From JAAEQG01 sp023133475 (GTDB taxonomy: Bacteria > Planctomycetota > Phycisphaerae > UBA1845): a stretch of DNA of 11,621 nt. The DNA lies in assembly GCA_030631415.1 (NCBI GenBank), contig DAOVLE010000170.1, positions 1 through 11,621 of the forward strand. The letters run 5' to 3'. The translations under genes were made by a program, and so were the position numbers. Shown here piece after piece: positions 1 to 6,380 of the stretch. The stretch's first letter is position 1. Each line of letters opens with the position of its first letter. Below the pieces are notes generated by a model. That model was not told where the DNA came from. It did not search any database and saw only the letters and a program-made list of their open reading frames with translations.

Positions 1-46
1 CCTAGCGCAACTTGTCGAGACGTAAAACTGTCTCGCCGAAAACGGC

Positions 47-179
47 ACTAGTGCTTAGTTGAATTGATACTTCTGGATACAGGTGATTTAGCTTGATACG
101 GGCGTCGGTAGCATGGTTGCTTTCCTCTATCGGCAAATCAGCCGTGAACCCTGGATCATCATTTCAACTGAGCACTAGT
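47..179. repeat. 133-bp element with 22-bp terminal inverted repeats (MITE-like)
   Basis: The two ends, 47-68 and 158-179, are inverted copies of each other matching at 20 of 22 positions, both with ACTAGTGCT outermost. The interior shows no convincing gene. No target-site duplication is visible: the flanks are ACGGC on the left and CCAAA on the right. The size and ends resemble a miniature inverted-repeat transposable element or the fused ends of a decayed insertion sequence. No family is recognised. Confidence 0.5.
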
Positions 180-223
180 CCAAAGTCAGAAACCAACGAG
201 ACTTTGGACCTTGGACTTTGGAC
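178..223. repeat. ACTTTGGAC repeat cluster (inverted plus direct copies)
   Basis: The 9-mer GTCCAAAGT at 178-186 is the reverse complement of ACTTTGGAC at 201-209, and ACTTTGGAC occurs again at 215-223. The first pair could form a 9-bp hairpin with a 14-nt loop. The cluster begins inside the last bases of the preceding inverted-repeat element and lies between it and the palindrome next to lpxB. Its function is unknown. Confidence 0.5.
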
Positions 224-235
224 TCGTTTCTGGTT

Positions 236-276
236 GGTGGGTTCCACCTCGCTCCGCGAGGTTCCACCCACCCTAC
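236..276 (-). repeat. GTAG-bounded palindrome, type A (REP-like), at lpxB 3' end
   Basis: Read on the minus strand this is GTAG followed by a 37-nt nested palindrome. The outer stem is GGTGGGT/ACCCACC, the inner stem is ACCTCGC/GCGAGGT, and GGA forms the internal loops and the terminal loop. The G of GTAG is also the last base of the lpxB TAG stop codon, so the hairpin starts directly at the end of the gene. No U-run follows, so it is not a classical intrinsic terminator. It may instead protect the mRNA 3' end or attenuate read-through. The same 41-nt unit recurs at 3955-3995, 4938-4978 and 10371-10411. Confidence 0.75.
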
Positions 277-1436
277 TATGAATCCAGCATCTCGAACAAC
301 ATGGCAGCGGTGTTGGCTGGGGCGCCCGGTTTGATGATCGGGGAAAGCAAACCCGCCAGTTCCTGAGACATCGCCCGTCGCTTGTCGGGAGACTCCAGCA
401 AATCCAAAGCACAACGGGCGATGGGATCAGTCGAGGTGTAATAGGGCATGAACTCGGGCACCAGCCGCCGGCCTGCCAAAATGTTAACCAACGACAAATG
501 CGGGGTGCTGATCAGCCAGCGGGCCATCAAGTGGTAAACCAGCCGCGAACCGTTGTACATAACCACCATCGGCTTATGGTAATACGCCACTTCCAGCGTG
601 CTGGTGCCGGAGACGACCAGCACCAGATCGGCGGACTCGATCAAGTCCACGTTCTTGCCGTGGTAGGTGGCATAGTTGAGCCCAGCCGCCGCCGCCAACG
701 GCTCGATGATCCGCCGAACACTGTCGTTGGCAACCGAAATAGGGAAGAAGGCTTTGGGCCAACGCCGGGCAATCCGGCCAGCCACCTCGAGTTGACCGGG
801 CAACAACGCCTTGACCACATGGGTCCGCGATCCGGGAATCAAAACCACCACCGGATCGCCGGCCTGGCGGATAGACTGCTGCAAATCCGGATCCGGCTGA
901 CGCGCTGCCAGCGAGTCGAAAAGCGGATGCCCCACGTAGGTGGCATCAATGTCGTGCTCGCGGAAGAACGATTCCTCGAACGGCAAAATGACCGCCATCC
1001 GATCGACCCGCCGGCGGACCCGCCTCACCCGGTAGCGTGCCCAGGCCCACACCTGCGGGGCAATGTAGTACAGCACGGGGACCCGACGGGCTTTGGCAAC
1101 CTTCGCCAATCCCAGGTTCAGCATCGGGGAATCGATAAGAACCGCCGCGGCGAAAGGATACCTCCTGAAATGCCGCCGGGTGATCCCCAGAATCTTCAAG
1201 CCCTCACCCACATTGCCCAACGCCGATACCAGCATGGCAGATCGGTGGGTCATGTCGTGCAATGCCCAACAGCCGGCATCGCGCATGGCAGGACCTGCAA
1301 TCCCAACAAAACGCACCGTGGGATTCATCTCGTGCACCGCGCGGATCAGCGAAGCCCCGTGCAGGTCCGCACTGGGCTCCGCCGCACTGATGAACACCAG
1401 TGGGCCATCGGTATCCCAAGTTGGATCAGAAGTCAC
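276..1436 (-). CDS. lpxB: Lipid-A-disaccharide synthase LpxB
   Basis: LpxB (glycosyltransferase family 19, GT-B fold) joins UDP-2,3-diacylglucosamine to lipid X to form the lipid A disaccharide at the inner face of the cytoplasmic membrane. The 386 residues match the usual length of about 380. Visible family motifs are ISAAEPSADLHGA (16-28, normally ISAGEPSGDLHGA), FVGIAGPAM (43-51), LIDSP with D102 at the place of the catalytic aspartate, YYIAPQVWAW (123-132), a basic stretch at 134-147, IPGSR (200-204) containing the sugar-nucleotide-binding arginine, and SGTSTLE (276-282). The start is GTG, 12 residues before the first conserved strand. No good Shine-Dalgarno precedes it, but no alternative ATG lies before the conserved N-terminus. 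The gene stands alone here, divergent from rpsB. The usual lpxA/lpxD/fabZ neighbours are not in the window. It implies a lipid A-containing outer membrane. Confidence 0.95.
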   Translation of the reverse strand: MTSDPTWDTDGPLVFISAAEPSADLHGASLIRAVHEMNPTVRFVGIAGPAMRDAGCWALHDMTHRSAMLVSALGNVGEGLKILGITRRHFRRYPFAAAVLIDSPMLNLGLAKVAKARRVPVLYYIAPQVWAWARYRVRRVRRRVDRMAVILPFEESFFREHDIDATYVGHPLFDSLAARQPDPDLQQSIRQAGDPVVVLIPGSRTHVVKALLPGQLEVAGRIARRWPKAFFPISVANDSVRRIIEPLAAAAGLNYATYHGKNVDLIESADLVLVVSGTSTLEVAYYHKPMVVMYNGSRLVYHLMARWLISTPHLSLVNILAGRRLVPEFMPYYTSTDPIARCALDLLESPDKRRAMSQELAGLLSPIIKPGAPANTAAMLFEMLDS

Positions 1437-1457
1437 ACCAGAACTCGCTTTTTGGGA

Positions 1458-1481
1458 GCTATCAGCTATCAGCTATCAGCT
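1458..1481 (+). repeat. AGCTATC heptad tandem repeat
   Basis: Three copies of the 7-mer AGCTATC run from 1458 to 1478 and are followed by a partial AGCT. The tract lies about 20 bases upstream of the lpxB start codon. A degenerate version of the same heptad occurs at 6481-6498 on the other strand. In both places it lies on the same side of the large type E palindrome. A 7-bp tandem array is prone to length change by slippage. Confidence 0.7.
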
Positions 1482-1538
1482 TTTCGCCTTTTGGGGCGAC
1501 TTTACTCGCGGTTCTTTGCGGAGGCAACCGCCCCATCT

Positions 1539-1656
1539 GGGTGGCCCATGGCTTTAGCCGTGGGGGACGCGAATCCAAACGCCCATACCGCTACGGAACC
1601 CGACGGGGTTCGGATGAACCATTCGCGTCCCCCACCGCTAAAGCGATGGGCCACCC
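1539..1656. repeat. Type E long palindrome (36-bp arms, 46-bp spacer)
   Basis: Arms at 1539-1574 and 1621-1656 are inverted copies differing at two positions. Each arm contains its own small hairpin with a TTTA loop. The two differences are a compensating pair inside that hairpin: GGC-TTTA-GCC in the left arm, CGC-TTTA-GCG (same orientation) in the right. The same arm sequence, extended outward, forms the palindrome at 6381-6467. There is no GTAG at its edges, so it belongs to a different family from the type A-D units. The spacer 1575-1620 shows no gene. Confidence 0.75.
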
Positions 1657-1660
1657 CCCC

Positions 1661-1700
1661 CCAATCAGTACCGCGATCGGCACCCCAATCAGTACCGCGA
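1661..1700 (+). repeat. 24-bp-period direct repeat containing CCAATCAGTACCGCGA
   Basis: The 16-mer CCAATCAGTACCGCGA occurs at 1661-1676 and again at 1685-1700. A C-rich tract precedes both copies. The sequence that follows, to about 1735, contains no recognisable gene. Confidence 0.6.
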
Positions 1701-1744
1701 CCGTAAGGGAGCGGCCATGGGACACCCACGCTATCAGCAGGGAA

Positions 1745-1765
1745 GGCGGGTGGAACCCGCCCTAC
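1745..1765 (-). repeat. GTAG-bounded palindrome, type C, single unit
   Basis: Read on the minus strand this is GTAG, then stem GGCGGGT, loop TCC, stem ACCCGCC. The 21-nt unit is identical to the one at 4835-4855. It differs from the outer stem of type A by a compensating change (T-A pair to C-G pair) and lacks the inner stem-loop. It sits about 45 bases upstream of the predicted rpsB promoter. Confidence 0.7.
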
Positions 1766-1809
1766 AACCATAACAGTTACCACCGGCGAATTTCGCGTGG
1801 TTTTGTGGG

Positions 1810-1838
1810 TTGAATTGAGAACCGACTGCGTTTATGCT
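1810..1838 (+). promoter_or_regulatory. Predicted sigma70-like promoter of rpsB-tsf
   Basis: TTGAAT (1810-1815) and TATGCT (1833-1838) are separated by exactly 17 bases and resemble TTGACA/TATAAT. Transcription would start near 1845, giving a 5' leader of about 60 nt before the rpsB start. It is the first clean promoter-like pair after the repeat block. The prediction is from pattern only. Confidence 0.5.
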
Positions 1839-1904
1839 ACTTGGTTCGTGTATGCTGCGGAATTTTTGGGTTGTTTGGTTATAGCCTGTTAGGGGAGGTG
1901 TTAA

Positions 1905-2945
1905 TTGGCTTCGGAGTTGGTTCGTAATTTAATTGATTCTGGAATTCACTTTGGTCATCGCGTGAGCCGTTGGAACCCGAAGATGGCTCCTTATATCTTC
2001 GGCAAGCGGAACCTGATCCATATCATCGACATTCGTGAGACGGTCAAGGGTCTGCTGCGGGCCAAAAAATTTATCGCGCAAGTGGTGGCCAATGGTGAGC
2101 AAGTGTTGTTCGTGGGGACCAAGCGGCAGGCTCGACATACCATCGAGCAGCACTCCAGTCGCGTGGGAATGCCGTGTGTCACCGAGCGTTGGCTGGGAGG
2201 AATGCTGACCAACTTTCGCACGGTTCGGTCCCGGTTGGGTCGGCTCGAGGAGCTGGAGCAAGCTCGGGCTGACGGTAGTGCATTGCAATACAGCAAAAAA
2301 GCCATCGCCGCTCGTGAGCGCGAGGAGCGAAAAATCCACCGCAACTTAGCGGGGGTTCGGGACATGAACAAACTTCCCGGAGCGCTGTTGGTGGTGGACG
2401 TCGGGCGCGAGCGGATCGCCGTGCGCGAAGCCAAAAAACTGGGCATCCCCACCATCTGCCTGATCGACACCGACTCGGACCCGGACTTCGCCGACATCCC
2501 CATCCCGGGAAACGACGATGCCATCCGCTCCATCGAGGTGATTGTCGAGCATCTGGCTGATGCCGTCGAAGTGGGCAAACGTGCCAAACCGCCTGAAGAA
2601 TCCGATTCGCGGGAAGGGCGACGCCGATCCTCACGCCCGACGATGGGGCGGGCTGATGGCGATAAGCCATCGCAGCCTCCAGAGGCACAAGCTCCACAGG
2701 TGACAAAACCGGAAAAACCGGCAGAAGCCCCGGCGAAACCAGTGCCGGCTGAGCCAGCCCCGGTGGCGGAAGCCCCGGCTGAAGCAGTCCCGGTGGCGGA
2801 AGTCCCGGCCGAACCGGTGCCGGCTGAACATGCCCCGGCTGAAGCAGGGGCGGCTGAACCTGCAAAGGATCAATCTGACACGGTGACGGGTGCCGACGCC
2901 GACTCGGCGGAGGGGACCTCTTCAGAGACCACCGTGAGTTCGTAA
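1905..2945 (+). CDS. rpsB: 30S ribosomal protein S2 with long Ala/Pro/Glu C-terminal tail
   Basis: S2 is a late-assembling protein on the back of the 30S head-body junction that contacts S1. The first 226 residues are a complete S2: LIDSGIHFGHR (9-19), WNPKMAPYIF (23-32), FVGTKRQA (69-76), RWLGGMLTNFRT (95-106), a basic coiled segment around 131-147, and DSDPDFADIPIPGNDDA (190-206). The start is TTG, 6 bases after GGAGG in AGGGGAGGTG. No ATG is closer to the conserved N-terminus. Residues 227-346 are an unusual low-complexity tail: first charged (SREGRRRSSR), then rich in PAEA/PVAE units, ending in an acidic Asp/Ser/Thr stretch. The protein is therefore about 100 residues longer than a typical S2. 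The tail is in frame with the same base composition, so it is unlikely to be an assembly error. The gene is first in an operon with tsf. Confidence 0.97.
   Translation: MASELVRNLIDSGIHFGHRVSRWNPKMAPYIFGKRNLIHIIDIRETVKGLLRAKKFIAQVVANGEQVLFVGTKRQARHTIEQHSSRVGMPCVTERWLGGMLTNFRTVRSRLGRLEELEQARADGSALQYSKKAIAAREREERKIHRNLAGVRDMNKLPGALLVVDVGRERIAVREAKKLGIPTICLIDTDSDPDFADIPIPGNDDAIRSIEVIVEHLADAVEVGKRAKPPEESDSREGRRRSSRPTMGRADGDKPSQPPEAQAPQVTKPEKPAEAPAKPVPAEPAPVAEAPAEAVPVAEVPAEPVPAEHAPAEAGAAEPAKDQSDTVTGADADSAEGTSSETTVSS
2759..2818 (+). repeat. 30-bp tandem duplication inside the rpsB tail
   Basis: Two adjacent 30-bp units, 2759-2788 and 2789-2818, share 26 of 30 bases and encode successive 10-residue Pro-Val-Ala-Glu units. 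Related shorter fragments flank them. Because the period is a multiple of three, expansion or contraction keeps the reading frame, which suggests how the S2 tail grew. Confidence 0.65.
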
Positions 2946-3041
2946 TAGAGCTTATCCAACCGTCCTGTGCCCGTGTGATGTTCACCGCAACAACCGGGCT
3001 GAGGGCGGGGTATAAACAAAACAGTTGGAGAATGTGGGAAT

Positions 3042-3884
3042 ATGGCACAGATTACAGCAGCATCAGTGAAGGCACTTCGTGATCGCACCGGGTTGCCGAT
3101 GATGGAATGCAAGAAGGCCTTGACCGAGGCCGATGGGGACGAAACTGCGGCGGTGGAACTGCTGAACCGCAAATACAAGGGCAAAATGCAGGAGCGGGCC
3201 GGCCGCGAGACCGGTGAGGGGCGTATCGGGGTATACATTTCCGACGACAGGAAAACCGGGGCAATCATCGAGCTGCGTTGCGAGACGGCTCCGGTGGCCA
3301 AGACGGATATCTTTCTCAAGTTGGTGGCGATGATCACCAGGGTGGTGGCTGACCAGGGCGAGAAGGAACCGGCGCCCGAAACCATCCTGAACTCCAAGGT
3401 GGGCTCAGGCAAAACGGTGAATGAAGCCCTGGTCGATGCCTACAGCAAGATTCAGGAAACCATGAATCTGATCTGCTGCCGCAAGATAACCGGCGAGTAT
3501 CTGAGTTACTATGTGCACCATGACGGCAAGAGTGGGGTCCTGCTCGCGCTGGATGCCACACCTTCCCCCGAGGCGGTGGCGGTGGACCTGGCTCAGCACG
3601 CGATGTTCACCAAGCCGTTGGCCATCACCCGCGAGGGGCTGCCTGCCGAGGAGATCGAGAAGGTTCGTCGGACCGCTCAGACCGTCGCTCAGGATGAAGG
3701 CAAGCCCGAGCACATCATCGAAAAAATCGTCCAGGGCAAGGTGAACGCCTTCTGTGCTCAGAATGCCCTGATGGAGCAGGAACACGTCAAGCCTGACTAC
3801 GACAAGAAGCCCATCAAGCAGGCGCTTAGTGGCGCGGGTGTATCGCATATAACCGACCTGAAAATCATGGCAATAGGCGGATAA
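3042..3884 (+). CDS. tsf: Elongation factor Ts
   Basis: EF-Ts releases GDP from EF-Tu so that it can reload with GTP. The 280 residues match the full-length form (E. coli about 283). The N-terminal UBA-like module is clear, with RTGLPMMECKKALTEADGD at 15-33. The core follows (GRIGVYI at 60-66, IIELRCET at 75-82, then two dimerisation-type repeats), and the C-terminus ends KPIKQALSGAGVSHITDLKI... The canonical TDFVA segment, whose Asp-Phe pair wedges into the EF-Tu G domain, reads TAPVA here (82-86). The start is ATG. The nearest purine-rich element is GGAG at 3027-3030, 11 bases upstream, so the Shine-Dalgarno is weakly placed. It lies 96 bases after rpsB with no terminator between, and a strong terminator follows, so rpsB-tsf is one transcription unit. 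Confidence 0.96.
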   Translation: MAQITAASVKALRDRTGLPMMECKKALTEADGDETAAVELLNRKYKGKMQERAGRETGEGRIGVYISDDRKTGAIIELRCETAPVAKTDIFLKLVAMITRVVADQGEKEPAPETILNSKVGSGKTVNEALVDAYSKIQETMNLICCRKITGEYLSYYVHHDGKSGVLLALDATPSPEAVAVDLAQHAMFTKPLAITREGLPAEEIEKVRRTAQTVAQDEGKPEHIIEKIVQGKVNAFCAQNALMEQEHVKPDYDKKPIKQALSGAGVSHITDLKIMAIGG

Positions 3885-3895
3885 GCAAACCCCAC

Positions 3896-3924
3896 GGGGG
3901 GCCGAAAGGCCTCCCTTTTCTTTT
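3896..3924 (+). terminator. Intrinsic terminator after tsf
   Basis: An 8-bp stem (3896-3903 with 3908-3915, one G·T pair) closes on a GAAA tetraloop and is followed directly by TTTTCTTTT. It lies 12 bases after the tsf stop and should end the rpsB-tsf transcript, separating pyrH from it. Confidence 0.88.
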
Positions 3925-3954
3925 GCAACTGAAACGATGAAAAAGGTATCGGAC

Positions 3955-4056
3955 GTAGGGTGGGTGGAACCTCGCGGAGCGAGGTGGAACCCACCAGCGA
4001 GTTCCGAGTCGGTGCGGTGGGTTTCGCTTCGCTCCGCGAAGCTCCACCCACCCTAT
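3955..4056 (+). repeat. 102-bp composite palindrome (type A + inverted type B) before pyrH
   Basis: A type A unit beginning with GTAG (3955-3995) is followed by a 20-nt spacer and an inverted type B unit (4016-4056) ending CTAT instead of CTAC. Type B keeps the outer stem but has inner stem GCTTCGC/GCGAAGC instead of ACCTCGC/GCGAGGT, so both sides of the stem changed together. The element ends one base before the GGAG used by pyrH. It fills most of the region where a pyrH promoter or leader would be. By hand alignment it is about 95% identical to 4877-4978 in reverse orientation. Confidence 0.8.
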
Positions 4057-4072
4057 TGGAGTGAGGTTGCCA

Positions 4073-4789
4073 ATGGCAAAGGTTAAGTACAAGCGCGTGA
4101 TACTCAAGATCAGCGGTGAGAGCCTCGGCGGTACGGGTAAATCCGGTATCGACGCCGACAAACTGATCCAAATTGCCCGGGAGATCAAGAGCGTGGCTGA
4201 GTTGGGCGTCGAGCTGGGCGTCGTCGTCGGCGCGGGCAATATCGTTCGCGGGGCGGTGATCGCCAAAAACTCACCGATCGAAGAGGTCACCGGCCATCAG
4301 ATGGGCATGTTGGCTACGATGATAAACGCTCTGGCCATCCAGGATACGCTCGAATCGATCGGGCTGGAGACTCGCGTGCAAAGTGCTATCGGCATGGACC
4401 GGGTGTGCGAACGGTTCATTCGCCGCCGGGCCATTCGCCACATGCAGAAAGGGCGGGTGGTGATCTTCGGAGCCGGAACCGGCAACCCTTTCGTCACCAC
4501 CGACACCTGCGCCGCCCTACGAGCCGCGGAGGTCAAAGCCAACGTAGTGCTCAAAGCCACCAAAGTGGACGGGGTCTATGATGCCGACCCGGTGGCTAAT
4601 CCACATGCCACCCGCTACGAACGCCTGACCTTCGACGAAGTCATCCACCGCCGCCTCAAGGTGATGGACGTCAGTGCGTTCGACATGTGCCACCAGAACC
4701 ACATTCCCGTCATCGTGTTCAACTTCGAGCAACCGGGCAACATGGCAGCGGTTCTCCAAGGCCAACCGGTCGGCACATTGGTCGAGTGA
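4073..4789 (+). CDS. pyrH: UMP kinase (uridylate kinase)
   Basis: PyrH phosphorylates UMP to UDP with ATP in pyrimidine nucleotide synthesis; it is a cytosolic hexamer of the amino-acid-kinase fold. The 238 residues match the family length. Motifs seen are VILKISGESLGG (9-20), GAGNIVRG (53-60), GHQMGMLATMINALAIQD (74-91), GAGTGNPFVTTDTCAALRA (133-151), KATKVDGVYDADP (161-173) and MDVSAFDMC (198-206). The ATG at 4073 is chosen over an in-frame GTG at 4061 because it matches the family N-terminus and has GGAGTGAGG ending 6 bases before it; the GTG lies within that Shine-Dalgarno. H75 occupies the place of E. coli Asp77 (GDHMGML), a residue near the UMP site. The gene follows rpsB-tsf as in many bacteria but behind a terminator and a palindrome. 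frr, usually next, is missing. A weak promoter-like pair (TTGCAA at 3923-3928, TATCGG at 3947-3952, spacer 18) is the only one noticed upstream. Confidence 0.96.
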   Translation: MAKVKYKRVILKISGESLGGTGKSGIDADKLIQIAREIKSVAELGVELGVVVGAGNIVRGAVIAKNSPIEEVTGHQMGMLATMINALAIQDTLESIGLETRVQSAIGMDRVCERFIRRRAIRHMQKGRVVIFGAGTGNPFVTTDTCAALRAAEVKANVVLKATKVDGVYDADPVANPHATRYERLTFDEVIHRRLKVMDVSAFDMCHQNHIPVIVFNFEQPGNMAAVLQGQPVGTLVE

Positions 4790-4798
4790 TCCGGCGTT

Positions 4799-4855
4799 GT
4801 AGGGCGGGTTCCACCCGTCGTGCCATGCCAAAAAGGCGGGTGGAACCCGCCCTAC
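4799..4855. repeat. Type C palindrome pair (GTAG ... CTAC) after pyrH
   Basis: A type C unit beginning with GTAG (4799-4819) faces an inverted type C unit ending in CTAC (4835-4855) across a short spacer. The spacer sequence CGTGCCATGCCAA can also pair with TTGGCATGACACG just beyond the element, making a larger alternative hairpin. It starts 9 bases after the pyrH stop, and its stems may act at the 3' ends of the convergent pyrH and metK transcripts. No U-run is present. Confidence 0.75.
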
Positions 4856-4876
4856 ATCTCTTGGCATGACACGGCT

Positions 4877-4978
4877 GTAGGGTGGGTGAAGCTTCGCGGA
4901 GCGAAGCGAAACCCACCGCGCCAACTCGGGACTCGCCGGTGGGTTCCACCTCGCTCCGCGAGGTTCCACCCACCCTAC
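4877..4978 (-). repeat. 102-bp composite palindrome, inverted copy of 3955-4056
   Basis: The order on the plus strand is type B (4877-4917), 20-nt spacer, inverted type A (4938-4978), the mirror image of the element before pyrH. Hand alignment of the reverse complement gives about five internal differences over 102 bases, four of them in or beside the spacer. It begins with GTAG and ends with CTAC. It lies between the convergent genes pyrH and metK. Confidence 0.8.
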
Positions 4979-5005
4979 GTTGGATCCCTCATCCCTACGG
5001 CATGT

Positions 5006-6223
5006 TTATCGACCCACAGCCGCCCTGAGATCTTCCACCCGGTTGGTTCGTTCCCAGGTGAAATCGGGCAGCTCGCGACCGAAGTGGCCATGGCGAGCTG
5101 TCTCAAGGTAGATGGGGCGCAGCAGGTCCAGGTACTCGATGATGCCGTGTGGCGTAAGCGGGAAGACTTCTCGGGCCGCCCGCTCCAATGCGGTTTCGTC
5201 GACTTGGCTGGTGCCGTTGGTGCAGACATAGACGCTCACCGGCTCGGGCACGCCGATAGCGTAGGCCAATTGGAGTTCCGCCTCCGCCGCCAGGCCGGCA
5301 GCCACAATGTTCTTGGCGATGTGCCGGGCCATATATGCCGCCGAACGATCTACCTTGGAGGGGTCCTTGCCCGAGAACGCACCGCCCCCGTGACGCCCAC
5401 GCCCACCGTAGGTGTCCACGATGATCTTCCGCCCGGTAAGGCCGCTATCCCCGTGCGGCCCCCCGATAACGAATCGCCCGGTGGGGTTGATGTGGTAGAT
5501 GATCTTGGGAGAGTGCAGGTCCAAACGCTCGCGCTCGATGACCGGTTTGATCACCTGCTCGATGATGATCTCCCTCGCTTCGGAAGTTATGTTACCGGAA
5601 CTATCGACGACCTCTTCGGTATGCTGGGTGGATAGTACGATGGTCTCGATAGCGATCGGCTGACCGTTCGCGTAGCGCACGCTGACCTGGCTTTTGGAAT
5701 CGGGGAGAAGCCAGGGAATTTGCCCGGTGCTGCGTGCCTCGGCGAGGCGTTCGACGATCCGATGTGACAAGTGGATCGGCAGTGGCATCAATGCGGCGGT
5801 TTCGTTACAGGCGAAACCAAACATCAATCCTTGATCTCCCGCCCCCTGCCCGGCGTGCAATCCCTGCCCTTCGGTAACTCCCTGGCTGATGTCGGCGGAT
5901 TGGGAGTGGACCGCCCGCAGGACCGCGCAACTGTCGGCGTCGAAGCCCACCCCGGACTGGGTGTACCCGATCTGGCGGATCGTATCCCGCACGGTGTCCT
6001 CCAGGTTGCCCAAAGCCAATTTGGCAGGCTCGTTGTGGACCGTGACCTCGCCCGCAACAACCACCAGCCCGGTGGTCACCATTGTTTCCACCGCACTGCG
6101 GGTCTGCTTGTCGTATTTCAGGAGGCTATCGAGAACCGCGTCGGATATCTGATCCGCCACCTTGTCGGGATGGCCCATGGAGACAGATTCGGACGTAAAC
6201 AGGAATTCGCAATTCTGTGGCAC
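5006..6223 (-). CDS. metK: S-adenosylmethionine synthetase
   Basis: MetK makes S-adenosylmethionine from methionine and ATP, the methyl donor for most cellular methylations. The 405 residues are slightly longer than E. coli's 384. Motifs are FLFTSESVS with [16 protein letters not shown] just after (7-32, catalytic His18 and Asp20), [36 protein letters not shown], and [19 protein letters not shown] with the ATP-site lysines, ending with [14 protein letters not shown]. The usual SEGHPDK reads SMGHPDK. An upstream GTG would add 17 residues, but the GTG at 6223 is preferred: AAGGAG ends 6 bases before it, and it places the N-terminus where the family begins. Two candidate promoters lie upstream. 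No SAM riboswitch was recognised. It converges with pyrH across a block of palindromes. Confidence 0.96.
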   Translation of the reverse strand: MPQNCEFLFTSESVSMGHPDKVADQISDAVLDSLLKYDKQTRSAVETMVTTGLVVVAGEVTVHNEPAKLALGNLEDTVRDTIRQIGYTQSGVGFDADSCAVLRAVHSQSADISQGVTEGQGLHAGQGAGDQGLMFGFACNETAALMPLPIHLSHRIVERLAEARSTGQIPWLLPDSKSQVSVRYANGQPIAIETIVLSTQHTEEVVDSSGNITSEAREIIIEQVIKPVIERERLDLHSPKIIYHINPTGRFVIGGPHGDSGLTGRKIIVDTYGGRGRHGGGAFSGKDPSKVDRSAAYMARHIAKNIVAAGLAAEAELQLAYAIGVPEPVSVYVCTNGTSQVDETALERAAREVFPLTPHGIIEYLDLLRPIYLETARHGHFGRELPDFTWERTNRVEDLRAAVGR

Positions 6224-6259
6224 AACGGGCTCCTTCTTGGATCGTCTGTGTTCAACTCG

Positions 6260-6285
6260 ATTATAGACCGCCAACCGATGGTCAA
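6260..6285 (-). promoter_or_regulatory. Candidate metK promoter with perfect TATAAT
   Basis: On the minus strand TTGACC (6285-6280) is followed 14 bases later by a perfect TATAAT (6265-6260), about 37 bases upstream of the metK start. The spacer is shorter than the usual 16-18, so the -35 assignment is uncertain and the -10 is the stronger part. Confidence 0.4.
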
Positions 6286-6298
6286 CGGCGAATCAACT

Positions 6299-6327
6299 AC
6301 AATAATCCTCAATAGCCCTATTGGCAA
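6299..6327 (-). promoter_or_regulatory. Alternative metK promoter (TTGCCA-17-TATTGT)
   Basis: On the minus strand TTGCCA (6327-6322) and TATTGT (6304-6299) are separated by 17 bases. The spacing is ideal but the -10 is weaker than the one downstream. It would give a leader of about 70 nt. Confidence 0.35.
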
Positions 6328-6380
6328 GCCGAAAGCTGCTTTTGTGGCGCGGTGGGGTGTGGCCATTGTTTGTGGCATCA

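Noticed and set aside
2..163. Stop-free minus-strand frame of 53 codons ending at TAG near position 2
   Set aside because: It has plausible amino-acid composition but no start codon or Shine-Dalgarno, and it runs through the terminal inverted-repeat element. It could be a decayed gene end but cannot be supported.
498..1706. 402-codon plus-strand open frame across lpxB
   Set aside because: It is antisense to a well-supported lpxB and runs out into repeats, with no family resemblance.
1437..1904. CRISPR-like array in the repeat-rich rpsB upstream region
   Set aside because: The repeats are palindromes and short tandems of different families, without regular repeat-spacer units.
2970..3000. 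Possible GCCCG/CGGGC attenuator hairpin between rpsB and tsf
   Set aside because: Only five outer pairs, a poor interior and no U-run; too weak to call.
4061..4072. GTG start for pyrH four codons upstream
   Set aside because: It falls inside the GGAGTGAGG ribosome-binding site of the better ATG.
4820..5635. 271-codon plus-strand open frame over the palindromes and antisense to metK
   Set aside because: Its start lies in repeats and the rest is a shadow of metK.
6224..6274. 17-residue N-terminal extension of MetK from an upstream start
   Set aside because: The internal GTG has AAGGAG at ideal spacing and matches the family N-terminus.
6224..6380. SAM riboswitch before metK
   Set aside because: The leader is short and shows no SAM-I, SAM-II or SAM-IV core or terminator.
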